Shown here one piece after another: positions 8,046 to 17,027 of a DNA stretch of 64,000 nt. A program made the translations under genes and the position numbers. The stretch is from Caulobacter sp. UNC279MFTsu5.1 (GTDB lineage Bacteria; Pseudomonadota; Alphaproteobacteria; Caulobacterales; Caulobacteraceae): contig NZ_FORN01000009.1 in the NCBI RefSeq assembly GCF_900114015.1, forward strand, positions 88,872 to 152,871, written 5' to 3'. Each line of letters starts with the position of its first letter. The stretch's first letter is position 1. The notes beneath the pieces are model-generated. The model ran no database searches. It was not told the DNA's origin and saw only the letters and a program-made list of their open reading frames with translations.

Positions 8046-9496
8046 AGACGACGGCGCCCACCCCTTGCGCAGGCGCGTCCGACGAAGCGGGCCAGACCTT
8101 GGCGGAGCTCGTGCGAAGCGTCACCGGCGGCCAGCTGCGCAGCAAGCGGCCTTTCTTGATCGCAGACGATCTGGAGACCCAGTTCCTGCGCGCCGGCTGG
8201 CCCGCGGGCCAGTCCTTCGGCGGCGAGGCCGCCCTCGCCGAGCGATACGATGTGGGCCGCGATGTTCTGCGAGAGGTCGTGCGCGTGCTGGAAGGTCGAC
8301 GGCACGCCCGCATGCGGCGTGGGCCCCAAGGTGGTCTCGAAGTCATCCGCCCCGACCTGGAAGACCTTTGCGGCCGCCTCAACGGCTATGCCTATGTCTC
8401 CGAACTCGATCGTGTCAGCGTCCTTGAAACCTGGACGATCCTGATGGCGGTCGCGGTGCGGCTGCTGTTCTCGTCAGCGCAAACGCCCGTTGCGGCCAGG
8501 GACCGGCTGGTCGCGCTCTTCGCGCGGCCGGACCTTAGTCTGCGCGGGCTGGGAACCGACCTGATCGCCGCGAGCGCCAGTCCTCTGCTGGCCGAGCTGG
8601 GCGCCTGCGTCGCCAGCCTGCTACCGCGCTCGGCGAACACTGCGCTCGAGGCGGAATGGTGCGGGGCGCCCTGGCGACGCATCGCTTTCGGCCTCGATGC
8701 CGCGGCCTGGCTTGATTGGATCCACCAGGTCCAACTGCCCTGGACCCAAGCCCAGGTGGGCGAGGCGTCGGACGAGCGTCATGTCGATCCGCCCAGCGCG
8801 CCTCCAGACCAAAGTTTCAAAGCTCAGGCGATGCAGGTGGTTCACAGCCTGATGTCGACCACGCCGCCCCACGTCTGGAACCGTGGCCACCTGATCGGCA
8901 ACGAATTCGACCTGGCCGATCGGTTCGGCGTCGACAAAAGCATCATTCGCCAGGCCATCCGCCTGATGGAGGACGCCGAAACCGCCGTGGCGCTGCCGGG
9001 AAGGGGCAGGGGCCTTGTGACCCGCTTGCCCAGCACCGCGCCGCTCAGCCGGCTCTTCTGCGCCTATTTCGTGGCCCACGGCCTGGATGAAGCAGACGGC
9101 GAGCGGGTCTTTGGCGCCCTGCGCATTGAATGCGCCGGTCTGGCCGCCGATCGCGCCGATCTCGATGACCGGATCGCGCTCTTGCAACTGCGCGAAGACC
9201 TGGGCGACTTGCAGGGGCCTTTGCCGGTGGCGGTGCTCCAAAGCTTCGAGCGTTTCCAGCAGCATGCCGCGCACAACATTCTCCTTGGCCTCTGCATCGA
9301 CAGCGTCAAGGCGTTCATGACCTGGCGCATGGATCGCCAGCTTGTCGCGCCTGAAGCCGTGACCCGCCTTTACCGCATGCACACTCAGCGGGTGGTTCGG
9401 GCGATCTGCGCTCAGGACAGGGCTGGCGCGATGGTCGCCGAGCAAGCCAAGCTCGAAGGCCTGGCGCGAGCGCGCAAGGCGAGCCTCGGCTCCTAG
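8042..9496 (+). CDS. Tandem GntR/FadR-type transcriptional regulator (copy 1)
   Basis: 484 residues, about twice a normal FadR-family protein. It contains two separate winged helices. The first (residues about 35-110) has GGEAALAERYDVGRDVLREV and ends RRGPQGG. The second (about 275-345) has NEFDLADRFGVDKSIIRQAI and ends GRGRGLV. Each is followed by a helical stretch the size of an FCD ligand domain. One chain could thus bind DNA like a fused heterodimer. Relatives occur at 28573 and 41757. It overlaps the MFS gene by ATGA, so transporter and regulator are coupled. It is a candidate reader of the CCGTCTGGTTTA sites, as an inference. Confidence 0.8.
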   Translation: MKTTAPTPCAGASDEAGQTLAELVRSVTGGQLRSKRPFLIADDLETQFLRAGWPAGQSFGGEAALAERYDVGRDVLREVVRVLEGRRHARMRRGPQGGLEVIRPDLEDLCGRLNGYAYVSELDRVSVLETWTILMAVAVRLLFSSAQTPVAARDRLVALFARPDLSLRGLGTDLIAASASPLLAELGACVASLLPRSANTALEAEWCGAPWRRIAFGLDAAAWLDWIHQVQLPWTQAQVGEASDERHVDPPSAPPDQSFKAQAMQVVHSLMSTTPPHVWNRGHLIGNEFDLADRFGVDKSIIRQAIRLMEDAETAVALPGRGRGLVTRLPSTAPLSRLFCAYFVAHGLDEADGERVFGALRIECAGLAADRADLDDRIALLQLREDLGDLQGPLPVAVLQSFERFQQHAAHNILLGLCIDSVKAFMTWRMDRQLVAPEAVTRLYRMHTQRVVRAICAQDRAGAMVAEQAKLEGLARARKASLGS

Positions 9497-9813
9497 AAAC
9501 ACAACGCGAGAACGCAGGGGCGACAATGACGTCGGACGTCGCGGCTTGGCCAGGATCGCCTCACTCATTGACTGAAGCGAGGGCTTGCGGTCGTCGGTGG
9601 CAGCGGCCTGCAACGGGGGCGGTCCGAATAGACAGCTCACGCTCGGACTGACGGCCGGTCGAAAACGCCCAGGCGGAGATTGGAAACGGTCGTCGCGAGC
9701 GGTGTTTCTGAGATTGAAGGTCTGACCCGGCTTGTCGATCGTCTCTACCTCTTGCGGTGCGAGATCCTCGCGGTCACGCACCGCCTGCTTCAGCTCAAGT
9801 CGAACAGTCGAGC
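9497..9813. other. Intergenic region with no recognised feature
   Basis: 317 bases between the regulator at 8042-9496 and the convergent aldehyde dehydrogenase gene. Short frames exist on both strands but none has a recognisable motif or a good ribosome binding site. I found no strong hairpin with a T-run. Confidence 0.4.
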
Positions 9814-11262
9814 TCAACTGGTGACGAACGAGATGTGTTTGTGCTCGATGAAGTCTTCCAGCACCGCCAGGCCGCGCATGCGCCCCAGACCGCTCTGCTT
9901 GAACCCGCCCTCCTCGAACTGATCCGAGAGCGCCGCCCAGCCATTGATCCACACCGTGCCGGCGTCAAGCGCCCTGGCCATACGGACCTGGCGATCCAGA
10001 TCGCGTGACCATACGCTGGCGGCCAAGCCATATTCGGTGCCATTGGCTAGCGCGACGGCCTGGGCTTCGGTGTCGAAAACCTGCATCGCCAGCACCGGAC
10101 CGAAGACTTCCTGCTGAACGATGTCAGCCTGGTTATCCGTCACTTCCAGCAGCGTGGGGCGATAGAATGCGCCCTTGGCCAATTCGCCGTCCGTGACCGG
10201 ACCGCCCCGGACAATCGCCTTCGCGCCGGCGGCGATCGCGGCCTCGACCATGCGGTCGACCCGCTCGACATTGGCCTTGTCGATCAGTGGGCCCATCTCG
10301 GATGCAGGGTCGGAGGCTGGACCAACGCGGACGGTCGACAGCGCCTCGCCCAGCGCCTGAGCAACCTTGGCGGCGACGCCGCGCTGCACCAAGAGGCGGC
10401 TGCCGGTCATGCAGAATTGACCGGAGAACACCGTCAACGCCGCCACGGCGGTGGGCGTCACCGCATCCAGATTGGCGTCGTCGAACACGATCAGCGGCGT
10501 TTTCCCGCCCAACTCCAGTCCCAGGCGCTTGACCCGTGGCGCAGCATTGGCGGCGATGGCCCGGCCCGTGGCGGTGCTGCCGGTGAAGCTGATCGTGGGC
10601 ACTTGCGGTGATGCGACGATCGCTTCGCCCGCCTGCTGGCCTCCGGTGATGAGGTTCACCACACCCGCAGGAAGACCCTTGGTGGCGGCGATGATCTGGG
10701 CGATCAGGTGGTTGAGCTGAGCGGTCTGTCGCGGCAGCATGATCACCGCTGTGCATCCGGCAGCCAGAGCCGGCGCGAGGGAACGGGTCACCAGGGCGCA
10801 CGGGGAGTTCCACGGCGCGATGATGCCGGCGACGCCCACGGGCTGCTTCAGAGTCAGCGATATCTGCCCCGGCGCGCGTTCCGCCGCGCGGCCAGCCTCC
10901 GTCAGCGCCAGCGCGGCGTTATAGCGAAGGGTCTGCGGCGCGATGCCGATCTCGATCTGAGCATGGAGGTTCACTTTTCCATTTTCGAGCCCGGTCAGCG
11001 CCACCAGTTCGTCGAACCGAGCTTCGAACGCATCGGCCATTGCGTTGAGGACGCTGGCCCGAAGGCGATGATCGTCCTTCCAGCCAGTGTCGGTGAACGC
11101 CCGGCCGGCGGCCGCGATCGCAAGGCCCGCTTCGGCCGCTCCCGCAAGACTATACGTACCGATGACGTCTCCGGTGGCCGGATCGAAGCTTTCGCCTGGC
11201 TCGCCGGCGTCTATCCATTCGCCACCGATCAGGTGCAATGCCTTCCTGTCATTTCGCGCCAT
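9814..11262 (-). CDS. NAD(P)-dependent aldehyde dehydrogenase with altered cofactor motif
   Basis: 482 residues from ATG 11262, which has GGGAG seven bases upstream; a longer start at 11334 lacks support. The family signatures are PWNSP (Asn152), FTGSTATG, Glu250 in LELGGK and the catalytic Cys284 in GQFCMTG. It oxidises an aldehyde to an acid, plausibly one released by a carotenoid-type oxygenase. Oddity: the usual Lys-Pro after the central strand, whose Lys binds the cofactor ribose, is replaced by Leu-Pro (IMLPRQT). The promoter region carries two CCCGATCGGG palindromes, one next to the ribosome binding site. Confidence 0.88.
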   Translation of the reverse strand: MARNDRKALHLIGGEWIDAGEPGESFDPATGDVIGTYSLAGAAEAGLAIAAAGRAFTDTGWKDDHRLRASVLNAMADAFEARFDELVALTGLENGKVNLHAQIEIGIAPQTLRYNAALALTEAGRAAERAPGQISLTLKQPVGVAGIIAPWNSPCALVTRSLAPALAAGCTAVIMLPRQTAQLNHLIAQIIAATKGLPAGVVNLITGGQQAGEAIVASPQVPTISFTGSTATGRAIAANAAPRVKRLGLELGGKTPLIVFDDANLDAVTPTAVAALTVFSGQFCMTGSRLLVQRGVAAKVAQALGEALSTVRVGPASDPASEMGPLIDKANVERVDRMVEAAIAAGAKAIVRGGPVTDGELAKGAFYRPTLLEVTDNQADIVQQEVFGPVLAMQVFDTEAQAVALANGTEYGLAASVWSRDLDRQVRMARALDAGTVWINGWAALSDQFEEGGFKQSGLGRMRGLAVLEDFIEHKHISFVTS

Positions 11263-11273
11263 GTAAGTCTCCC

Positions 11274-11285
11274 GCCCGATCGGGC
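11274..11285. promoter_or_regulatory. Palindrome GCCCGATCGGGC next to the aldehyde dehydrogenase start
   Basis: A perfect 12-base palindrome 12 bases upstream of the ATG of the minus-strand aldehyde dehydrogenase gene. Its 10-base core CCCGATCGGG is repeated about 100 bases further upstream at 11374-11383. Two identical palindromes bracketing a promoter suggest paired operators. No regulator can be assigned. Confidence 0.4.
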
Positions 11286-11373
11286 AACGGCTCTCGATGC
11301 CGGCCATTGCTCTTTGTTGATCTGCTGGTGACACAGGACCCGAAGGCGCACGCCTAAACTAGACGTAGGAAAA

Positions 11374-11403
11374 CCCGATCGGGCGGTCGACACTGACCGC
11401 CCG
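11374..11403. promoter_or_regulatory. Second CCCGATCGGG palindrome overlapping a 9-bp hairpin
   Basis: CCCGATCGGG at 11374-11383 overlaps an inverted repeat with arms CGGGCGGTC (11380-11388) and GACCGCCCG (11395-11403) and a six-base loop. On the minus strand the hairpin is followed by GGGTTTTCC, so it could terminate upstream transcription or act as an operator for the aldehyde dehydrogenase. The rest of the 450-base gap (11263-11714) holds only the motif at 11656. Confidence 0.35.
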
Positions 11404-11655
11404 CGCCCCAAGCCCAAGGGACGCGGAGGCGCGGCGTTGCTCAACGCGCCAAAGCTGACGCCGTGGGGCGATGGATCCGCAGCGTTTCGCGACCCTAGAC
11501 GGCGCGGGTCAACCTCTTCACCCCGTTGTCGAGCGCGGCAAGACCGCGCGCCGAAGCCAGGCGTTATGAGCCGTCGTGCGCGCTGCCGCGACGGCTTCGA
11601 GGGCTTGGCCCCGGGGCGCCAGGTCGTCGGGCCCGAGGCGCGGTGCGCAGTGCCA

Positions 11656-11667
11656 CCGTCTGGTTTT
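11656..11667 (+). promoter_or_regulatory. CCGTCTGGTTTT motif upstream of the large NTF2-like gene
   Basis: One mismatch to CCGTCTGGTTTA. It ends 47 bases before the GTG at 11715, matching the spacing at 4737, 12546 and 14754. It continues as TTACCC, giving GGT-N4-ACC symmetry. Confidence 0.5.
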
Positions 11668-11714
11668 TACCCGCAGCGGCGCCATCGGTTGAGGTTTCAA
11701 TCAGGAGAGAACGC

Positions 11715-12542
11715 GTGCAGGGGATCGACATTGGCGCAGGACCTTCGGCGGTCCTCCGTTCGCGGGCGGCGCTGTTCCTCGAGCAGAGGCTGTCGGGGAA
11801 AGCCTCTGACGGGGCGCTCCGTCACTCGCTGAACAATCGGCTGCTGAGCCCAGGTCAGGCGCCGCTGATCGAAGACATCCTGAGCCTGCAGATGTTCGAT
11901 GATCCGGCGCAAGGGCAGGTGGCCGTCTTCGGCGCGGCGCAGATCGCTGGGACGCCCACGCCCTACGCCCTTCGCCTGATGATCGCAGATGACACCGTCG
12001 TCGAGGTCGAGGAGATCATCAGCTCGGCCCGCCACGGGCACTTCGCCGACGTTGACCAGCTGCTCAAGCCCGACGTGCTCTACGAGGCCCCCGTTCCGGC
12101 TCACCGGGCCGTCGATCGAGACGGATTGCGGCAGGCCGCCGACAGCTATTGGCAGGCGCTCGAGGAGAGCGACGGCAGCCTGGCGCGCTTTGCCTATCGC
12201 TGCGACCGCTATGACAACGGCAAGAAGATCACCAACAACCTGTCGATCCTGCTGTCGCAGGACGCTGCGGTGCATACGCCCGCCAGCTGCATCAACGCCA
12301 CCCGGCCGGCCCGCCCGCTGGCGCGCAACCGGCGCTTTCCTGTCCTGGACACACGGCTGGGGGTGGCGGTGAGCTTCGTCCTGGTCGACTTCCATCCCGC
12401 GCCCCATATCGATCGGCCCGATTGCGGGACCTTCTACATGGCGGGTCTTTTCAAGATCAGCGACGGGGAAATCCGCAGCCTTGACGAGATCCGGGAGATC
12501 ATCCCGCTGGGCGCCGAAGAGGTCTGGACGACGTCGTCCTAA
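11715..12542 (+). CDS. Large NTF2/SnoaL-like uncharacterised protein (copy 1)
   Basis: 275 residues from GTG 11715, with AGGAGA eight bases upstream; longer in-frame starts run into Arg-rich non-coding sequence. It is a homologue of the 269-residue protein at 17673. Both share the block GHFADV-QLLKPD, a YRCD-YDNG motif and a C-terminal LDEIREI-PLG. The N-terminal half and C-terminal half each look like an NTF2-type cone, so the chain may be a two-domain SnoaL-like protein. Function unknown. It is followed 66 bases later by an acyl-CoA-dehydrogenase-fold oxygenase, the same neighbour that copy 2 has. A substrate-binding or cyclase/isomerase role beside that oxygenase is an inference. Confidence 0.7.
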   Translation: MQGIDIGAGPSAVLRSRAALFLEQRLSGKASDGALRHSLNNRLLSPGQAPLIEDILSLQMFDDPAQGQVAVFGAAQIAGTPTPYALRLMIADDTVVEVEEIISSARHGHFADVDQLLKPDVLYEAPVPAHRAVDRDGLRQAADSYWQALEESDGSLARFAYRCDRYDNGKKITNNLSILLSQDAAVHTPASCINATRPARPLARNRRFPVLDTRLGVAVSFVLVDFHPAPHIDRPDCGTFYMAGLFKISDGEIRSLDEIREIIPLGAEEVWTTSS

Positions 12543-12545
12543 CCG

Positions 12546-12557
12546 CCGTCTGGTTTA
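12546..12557 (+). promoter_or_regulatory. CCGTCTGGTTTA motif upstream of flavin-type oxygenase gene 1
   Basis: Exact match to the 12-mer, ending 51 bases before the ATG at 12609. Finding it between two same-strand genes suggests the oxygenase has its own promoter in the same regulon as its upstream neighbour. Confidence 0.55.
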
Positions 12558-12608
12558 GGCTGACCCCCGCCTTACGCTCCTGGCCAAACAGCTTTGGGAG
12601 GTTTGGCC

Positions 12609-13898
12609 ATGACGACCGCAAAGAAAGACAGCGCCATCCACGAGTCGCCACTGTCGACCGAGGTGGGGCGGAAGATCCGCGATAAGGTCCGCGCCCTGCG
12701 GCCGCTCATTCGCGAACATGCGGCCGAGGGGGAAGCGCTAGGCTGCTTGCCGCCCGCCACCCTCAACGCCCTGGCCGAGGCCGGGGTCTTCAATATTTCG
12801 GCGCCGCCGGCGTTCGGCGGCCCCGCCTTGGGCGCCCGCGATCTGGCCGAGATTGTCACAGAGGTCGCCCGCGGCGACGGCTCGGCCGGCTGGACGACGA
12901 TGATCGCTTCGGGTTTTGCCCGCGTGTTCCTGACCTTCCCGGACGCGATCGTCGCCGAGGTCTACGCGGCCACCCGCGACTGGCGCGGTCCCATTGTCGC
13001 CAGCGCCTCGCTGTTTTCCGAGCGCATCCAGCGCGCGCGCAAGGTCGAGGGCGGCTATGTCGTCGAAGCCGGCGGCAAGTGGGGCTTTGGTAGCGGCTGC
13101 AAGCACGCGGCCTTCCTGGTCGTGGGCGTCCAGGTCGACGACGTGCGCGGCATGGTGCTGCTGGAAAAGGGCCAGTACGAGATCCTCGACGACTGGAAGG
13201 TCATGGGTCTTTCAGGCTCGTCGAGCAACAGCGTCACCGCGCCCAACGACATCTTCGTTCCCGAGGGCCGTTTCGCAGACCTGGCGCATTTGCCCGACAA
13301 GCTCAATGGGCTGCGCCAGCGGTTCTCGGGCCTTGGCTATCAGCTCGATGGCCTGGGCCTCATGCTGATCGTGGCCATGGAGACCATGGCCATCACCCTG
13401 GGCATGGCCCAGGGCGCCTATGACTGCTTCGTCGAGCAGACCGAGAACAAAAAGCCCTTCAACCTGCCTTACGACAGCTTGGCCGCCACGCCGTCCATCC
13501 AGGTGGCCGCCGGCAAGGCCCGCGCCATGATCAACGCCGCCCAGGCGCTGATCTTCGCACGCGCCGATTACATCGACCGCAAGGCGATCGCCGGCGAAGG
13601 CTTCGAGCCGGCCGAAGAGGCCGAGATCATGATGGACTTCGTCCATGCCGGGAATGTCTGCGGCGCGGCCATCGATCTCATCCAGCTCACCCTGGGCTCG
13701 GCCACCGTCAGCCTGAAAAACCCCATCCAGCGGTTCGCGCGCGACACCCGCGTGGCCCTGACCCACGGCTCGACCCGGCTTGATCCGTCGGCCGAGATCA
13801 GCGGCCGCCAGCAGCTAGGCCTGCCGCCGTTCGCGGCCTTCGCCGCCGCGGTCCCCGGCGTCGATAAGGCCCAGCGCCAGGCCTCCGAGGCCGCCTAA
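12609..13898 (+). CDS. Acyl-CoA-dehydrogenase-fold flavin-dependent oxygenase (HsaA/HpaB-C2-like, copy 1)
   Basis: 429 residues from ATG 12609 with GGGAGG upstream. The start has the helical N-domain with the FGGPALGARDLAEI motif. The beta domain carries GGKWGFGSGCKHA and MGLSGSSSNSV, which are characteristic of two-component flavin hydroxylases with the acyl-CoA dehydrogenase fold, such as HsaA and the p-hydroxyphenylacetate hydroxylase oxygenase. These take reduced FMN or FAD from a separate reductase to hydroxylate phenolic rings. The flavin reductase at 22954-23463 is the likely partner. An SDR and a TonB receptor follow on the same strand. A true acyl-CoA dehydrogenase is less likely, because the catalytic base region is not evident. 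Confidence 0.78.
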   Translation: MTTAKKDSAIHESPLSTEVGRKIRDKVRALRPLIREHAAEGEALGCLPPATLNALAEAGVFNISAPPAFGGPALGARDLAEIVTEVARGDGSAGWTTMIASGFARVFLTFPDAIVAEVYAATRDWRGPIVASASLFSERIQRARKVEGGYVVEAGGKWGFGSGCKHAAFLVVGVQVDDVRGMVLLEKGQYEILDDWKVMGLSGSSSNSVTAPNDIFVPEGRFADLAHLPDKLNGLRQRFSGLGYQLDGLGLMLIVAMETMAITLGMAQGAYDCFVEQTENKKPFNLPYDSLAATPSIQVAAGKARAMINAAQALIFARADYIDRKAIAGEGFEPAEEAEIMMDFVHAGNVCGAAIDLIQLTLGSATVSLKNPIQRFARDTRVALTHGSTRLDPSAEISGRQQLGLPPFAAFAAAVPGVDKAQRQASEAA

Positions 13899-13941
13899 TC
13901 CTTTTTCCAAGACAGCGTCCGCAGCGGCGCGAAGAGGTATC

Positions 13942-14739
13942 ATGCAACTGGAACTTACCGGCAAACGCGCCCTGGTCACGGGCAGCAGCTCAGGGATCGG
14001 GCGATCCATCGCCCTGCAGCTAGCCGCCGAAGGCGCCGAGGTGGTCGTCCACGGCCGCGACGAGGCGCGCGCCAACAAGACCGCCGACGAGATCACCCAG
14101 GCCGGCGGTCGCGCCTTCGTCGTCCTTGGCGACCTGATGGAGGCCGACCAGGCCAAGGCCGCCGTCGAGAGGGTCCGGGCCCTGGGCGGGGTCGATATCC
14201 TGGTCAACAACGCCGGCGGCCGCCATGGTGGCTGGGAACGCAACGGATGGATGGGCGCCGGCGGCGACAACTGGATCGCCACCTATAAGCAGAATGTCAT
14301 TTCGACCGTGACGCTGATCGAAGGCCTGGCGCCGATCATGATCGAGCGCGGCTGGGGGCGCGTGCTGCAGATCGCCAGCGCCATCGCCATCCATCAGCCG
14401 CCCAATTTCCCCGACTACCAGGCCGCAAAGGCCGCGGAGATCAATCTCTCACGCTCGTTCTCGCGCAGCCTGGCGGGCACGGGCGTCACCTCCAACGCCA
14501 TCAGCGCCGGGATCATCCATACGCCGGGATCCGACGCCGAGATCGCCAGCATCGCCAAGGAGGTCGGCATGGCCGGCGACTGGCAGGATAACGAGAAAGA
14601 GATCGCCCTAGGGGTCTTCCGTCAAACCGTGGGTCGCATAGGCCGGGCCGAGGATATCGCCGCGGCGGTCTGCTTCCTGGTCAGCCCCCGGGCGGACTTC
14701 ATTACCGGCGTCAATCTCGTCGTCGACGGGGGGATGTGA
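13942..14739 (+). CDS. Short-chain dehydrogenase/reductase
   Basis: 265 residues starting 43 bases after the oxygenase gene. Classical SDR motifs are present: TGSSSGIG at residues 13-20, NNAG at 89-92, catalytic Ser146 and the Y159-K163 pair (YQAAK). The C-terminus PRADFITGVNLVVDGG is typical. It should oxidise or reduce a secondary alcohol or ketone with NAD(P). It appears to be co-transcribed with 12609-13898. It probably acts on a ring-hydroxylated or side-chain alcohol intermediate, but the substrate is not visible from sequence. Confidence 0.9.
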   Translation: MQLELTGKRALVTGSSSGIGRSIALQLAAEGAEVVVHGRDEARANKTADEITQAGGRAFVVLGDLMEADQAKAAVERVRALGGVDILVNNAGGRHGGWERNGWMGAGGDNWIATYKQNVISTVTLIEGLAPIMIERGWGRVLQIASAIAIHQPPNFPDYQAAKAAEINLSRSFSRSLAGTGVTSNAISAGIIHTPGSDAEIASIAKEVGMAGDWQDNEKEIALGVFRQTVGRIGRAEDIAAAVCFLVSPRADFITGVNLVVDGGM

Positions 14740-14753
14740 CCTCGGCAGTAGCG

Positions 14754-14765
14754 CCGTCTAGTTTC
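14754..14765 (+). promoter_or_regulatory. CCGTCTAGTTTC motif upstream of TonB receptor gene 1
   Basis: Two mismatches to CCGTCTGGTTTA. It ends 57 bases before the ATG at 14823, within the 47-64 base spacing seen at the other sites. Confidence 0.4.
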
Positions 14766-14822
14766 GCGGCGGCGCTGCGCCAAACTCTCCGGATAACAAA
14801 TAAAAACCTAGGGAGGGGTACC

Positions 14823-16901
14823 ATGAAGTACCAGAAAACCTTGCTAACCGCGGGTCTGGCTTTGGCGGCGTGCAGCTCGGCCATGGCGGAGACGGCCGCG
14901 CCGGCGGCCGAAACGGCGAGTGCGCAGGCGCCAAGCTCGAACGTTGTGGCCGACATCATCGTCACCGCCGAACGGCGCGACAGCACCGTGCAGAAAACCG
15001 GCGCCACGATCAGCGTCCTGGGCGGCGACGAGCTGGTCAAGCGCGGCGTCGGCTCGCTGAATGACGCGCTAAGCAACGTCCCCGGCGTTTATCTGCAGGT
15101 GAACAACAAGGGCGCCAATGTCGACATCCGCGGCGTCGGCACGGGGCTGGACTCGGCCGCCGGCGATCCAGGCGTCAACACCAATATCGACGGCGTCTAC
15201 CTGCGTCAGGCGAGCACGATCGTCTCTGGCCTCTATGATGTCGCCCGCGTCGAAGTGCTCAAGGGACCTCAAGGCACGCTCTATGGCCGCAACGCCACCG
15301 GCGGCGTGGTCAATATCCTGACCAACGACCCGGGCTATGAGTTCGGCTACAGCGGGTCGCTGACCGTCGGGAACTACAACCTCATTCGCTCCGAGGGGGC
15401 CTTCAACATCCCAGTCTCTTCGCAGCTGGCCCTGCGCGCGGCCTTCGGCAGCGAGTCCCATGACGGCTACCTTGACACGGGGCAGGACGACGCCAAGCGC
15501 TTCGCCGGACGGCTCAAGCTGCTCTGGGAGCCGACCTCGACCTTCGATGTCCTGGCCGGCGTCTCCTATGCGCACGAGGGCGGCGTCGGGCCTGGCTCGG
15601 TCCTGGCCACCGAGCCCGAAGGTTCCCGTCACGCCGTGGTGAGTCACCAGCCGGCGGGCACGCTCGACCAGGATTTCGTCACGGTGTTCGGCAAGGCCGA
15701 ATGGGACGCCGGCCCCATTCGGGTGACCTTCCTCCCGACCTTTTCGCGCTATGTCTACGACTACACCGGCACCAACTACAGCATCTATTCGCAGCAGCGG
15801 GCCCGGGAAAACCAGACCACGACCGAACTGCGCTTCTCGTCGAGCCGCGACGCCAAGGTCCAGTGGGTCTCGGGGCTCTACTACTTCCACGGCGACCTGA
15901 GCAACTACGCCAACCTGCCCGATTACGGCGTCATCAACGACCAGCCCAACCTGGTGACCAAGTCCTACGCCGTCTTCGGCGACATCACCGTTCCGCTCTC
16001 GGACCGGCTGCGCTTGGGCGGCGGGCTTCGCTACACCGCCGACCGCAAGAGCCAGATCGGCACGCTCGTCTCGGGCGGCGGCGTCACGGTCGGGCCGTTC
16101 GACGGCAAGCTGCGGTCCAACGCCGTCAACTATCGGATTGGCGTCCAGTACGACCTGGCCCAGGACGTGATGCTCTACGCCACCCACGCCACGGGCTACA
16201 AGGCGGGCGGCTTCCTCCCCGACCAACCCGGCTATGACACCTATAAGCCCGAGAAGCTTCGCTCGGTGGAGGCCGGGATCAAGAGCCGCCTGTTCGACGG
16301 GCGCCTTCAGCTGAACCTGTCGGGCTTCCACTACAGCTACGACAACTACCAGACCTCGACCCTGGGCCTGGCGCACTACGGCGGCCTGAGCGCCCTCGTC
16401 TTCAACAGCCAGGGAACCACCAAGATTTACGGCGCCGAGCTCCAGGCCATCTATCGCCCGACCGAGCGCGACCAGTTCGAGCTGACGCTCTCGCCGATGA
16501 AGTCGAAGTTCGGCGCCTTCGTTATTCCGGCCACCCCGGCCAGCGCCATGATCGACGTCAGCGGCAAGCAGCTGCCGCACGCGCCCTCCTTGAGCGGCAT
16601 GGCGGCCTATCAGCATGAATGGCGCCTCCAGGCTGGCTCGCTGACCGGACGCATCCAGACCAACTACTCGTCGAAATACTTCACGGAGTTCACCCAGGCC
16701 GCCTACAGCCAAAGGCCTAGCTATACGCGCACGGATCTCAACCTGACCTACTCGGCCGATGAGAGCCGCTGGTCGGTCGGTCTCTTCGTGCGCAACCTCG
16801 AGGACGCTTGGATCGTCAGCCTCAAGGCCAACACCGCCGTCGGCGATTACGGCCTGCAGCCGCCGCGGACCTTTGGCCTGACCTTGAACGTGAAGGGCTA
16901 G
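14823..16901 (+). CDS. TonB-dependent outer membrane receptor (copy 1)
   Basis: 692 residues from ATG 14823, preceded by GGGAGGGG. Residues 1-26 form a signal peptide (LLTAGLALAACSSAMA). A TonB-box-like DIIVTAERR follows, then a plug domain with NVPGVYL, VEVLKGPQGTLYGRNA and GGVVNI. About 22 beta strands make up the rest, ending RTFGLTLNVKG without the usual final Phe. It imports a bulky or scarce ligand across the outer membrane using TonB energy. Placement after the oxygenase and SDR with a shared upstream motif suggests the ligand is the pathway substrate. It is about 70 residues shorter than copy 2. Confidence 0.92.
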   Translation: MKYQKTLLTAGLALAACSSAMAETAAPAAETASAQAPSSNVVADIIVTAERRDSTVQKTGATISVLGGDELVKRGVGSLNDALSNVPGVYLQVNNKGANVDIRGVGTGLDSAAGDPGVNTNIDGVYLRQASTIVSGLYDVARVEVLKGPQGTLYGRNATGGVVNILTNDPGYEFGYSGSLTVGNYNLIRSEGAFNIPVSSQLALRAAFGSESHDGYLDTGQDDAKRFAGRLKLLWEPTSTFDVLAGVSYAHEGGVGPGSVLATEPEGSRHAVVSHQPAGTLDQDFVTVFGKAEWDAGPIRVTFLPTFSRYVYDYTGTNYSIYSQQRARENQTTTELRFSSSRDAKVQWVSGLYYFHGDLSNYANLPDYGVINDQPNLVTKSYAVFGDITVPLSDRLRLGGGLRYTADRKSQIGTLVSGGGVTVGPFDGKLRSNAVNYRIGVQYDLAQDVMLYATHATGYKAGGFLPDQPGYDTYKPEKLRSVEAGIKSRLFDGRLQLNLSGFHYSYDNYQTSTLGLAHYGGLSALVFNSQGTTKIYGAELQAIYRPTERDQFELTLSPMKSKFGAFVIPATPASAMIDVSGKQLPHAPSLSGMAAYQHEWRLQAGSLTGRIQTNYSSKYFTEFTQAAYSQRPSYTRTDLNLTYSADESRWSVGLFVRNLEDAWIVSLKANTAVGDYGLQPPRTFGLTLNVKG

Positions 16902-16914
16902 GCGCCGCCGAGCG

Positions 16915-16948
16915 CGTCGGACCGGGGGAATACTGCCGGCCCGACGCC
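16915..16948 (+). terminator. Strong hairpin after TonB receptor gene 1
   Basis: Arms GCGTCGG-A-CCGG (16915-16926) and CCGG-C-CCGACGC (16937-16948) pair over 11 bases with one mismatch and a 10-base loop. CCTTGGTTCTTG follows, so the T-run is poor. It starts 14 bases after the receptor stop, so a terminator role is likely. Confidence 0.5.
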
Positions 16949-17027
16949 CTTGGTTCTTGCGTATGCCTTCCTCGCGACCCCTTGCCCGGCCTTGCCGCCC
17001 AACGGTTGAGCCTCGCGGAAATCTGAT

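Noticed and set aside
8621..9952. 443-residue minus-strand frame
   Set aside because: It is antisense to the tandem GntR gene with no motif, and it would overlap the aldehyde dehydrogenase end.
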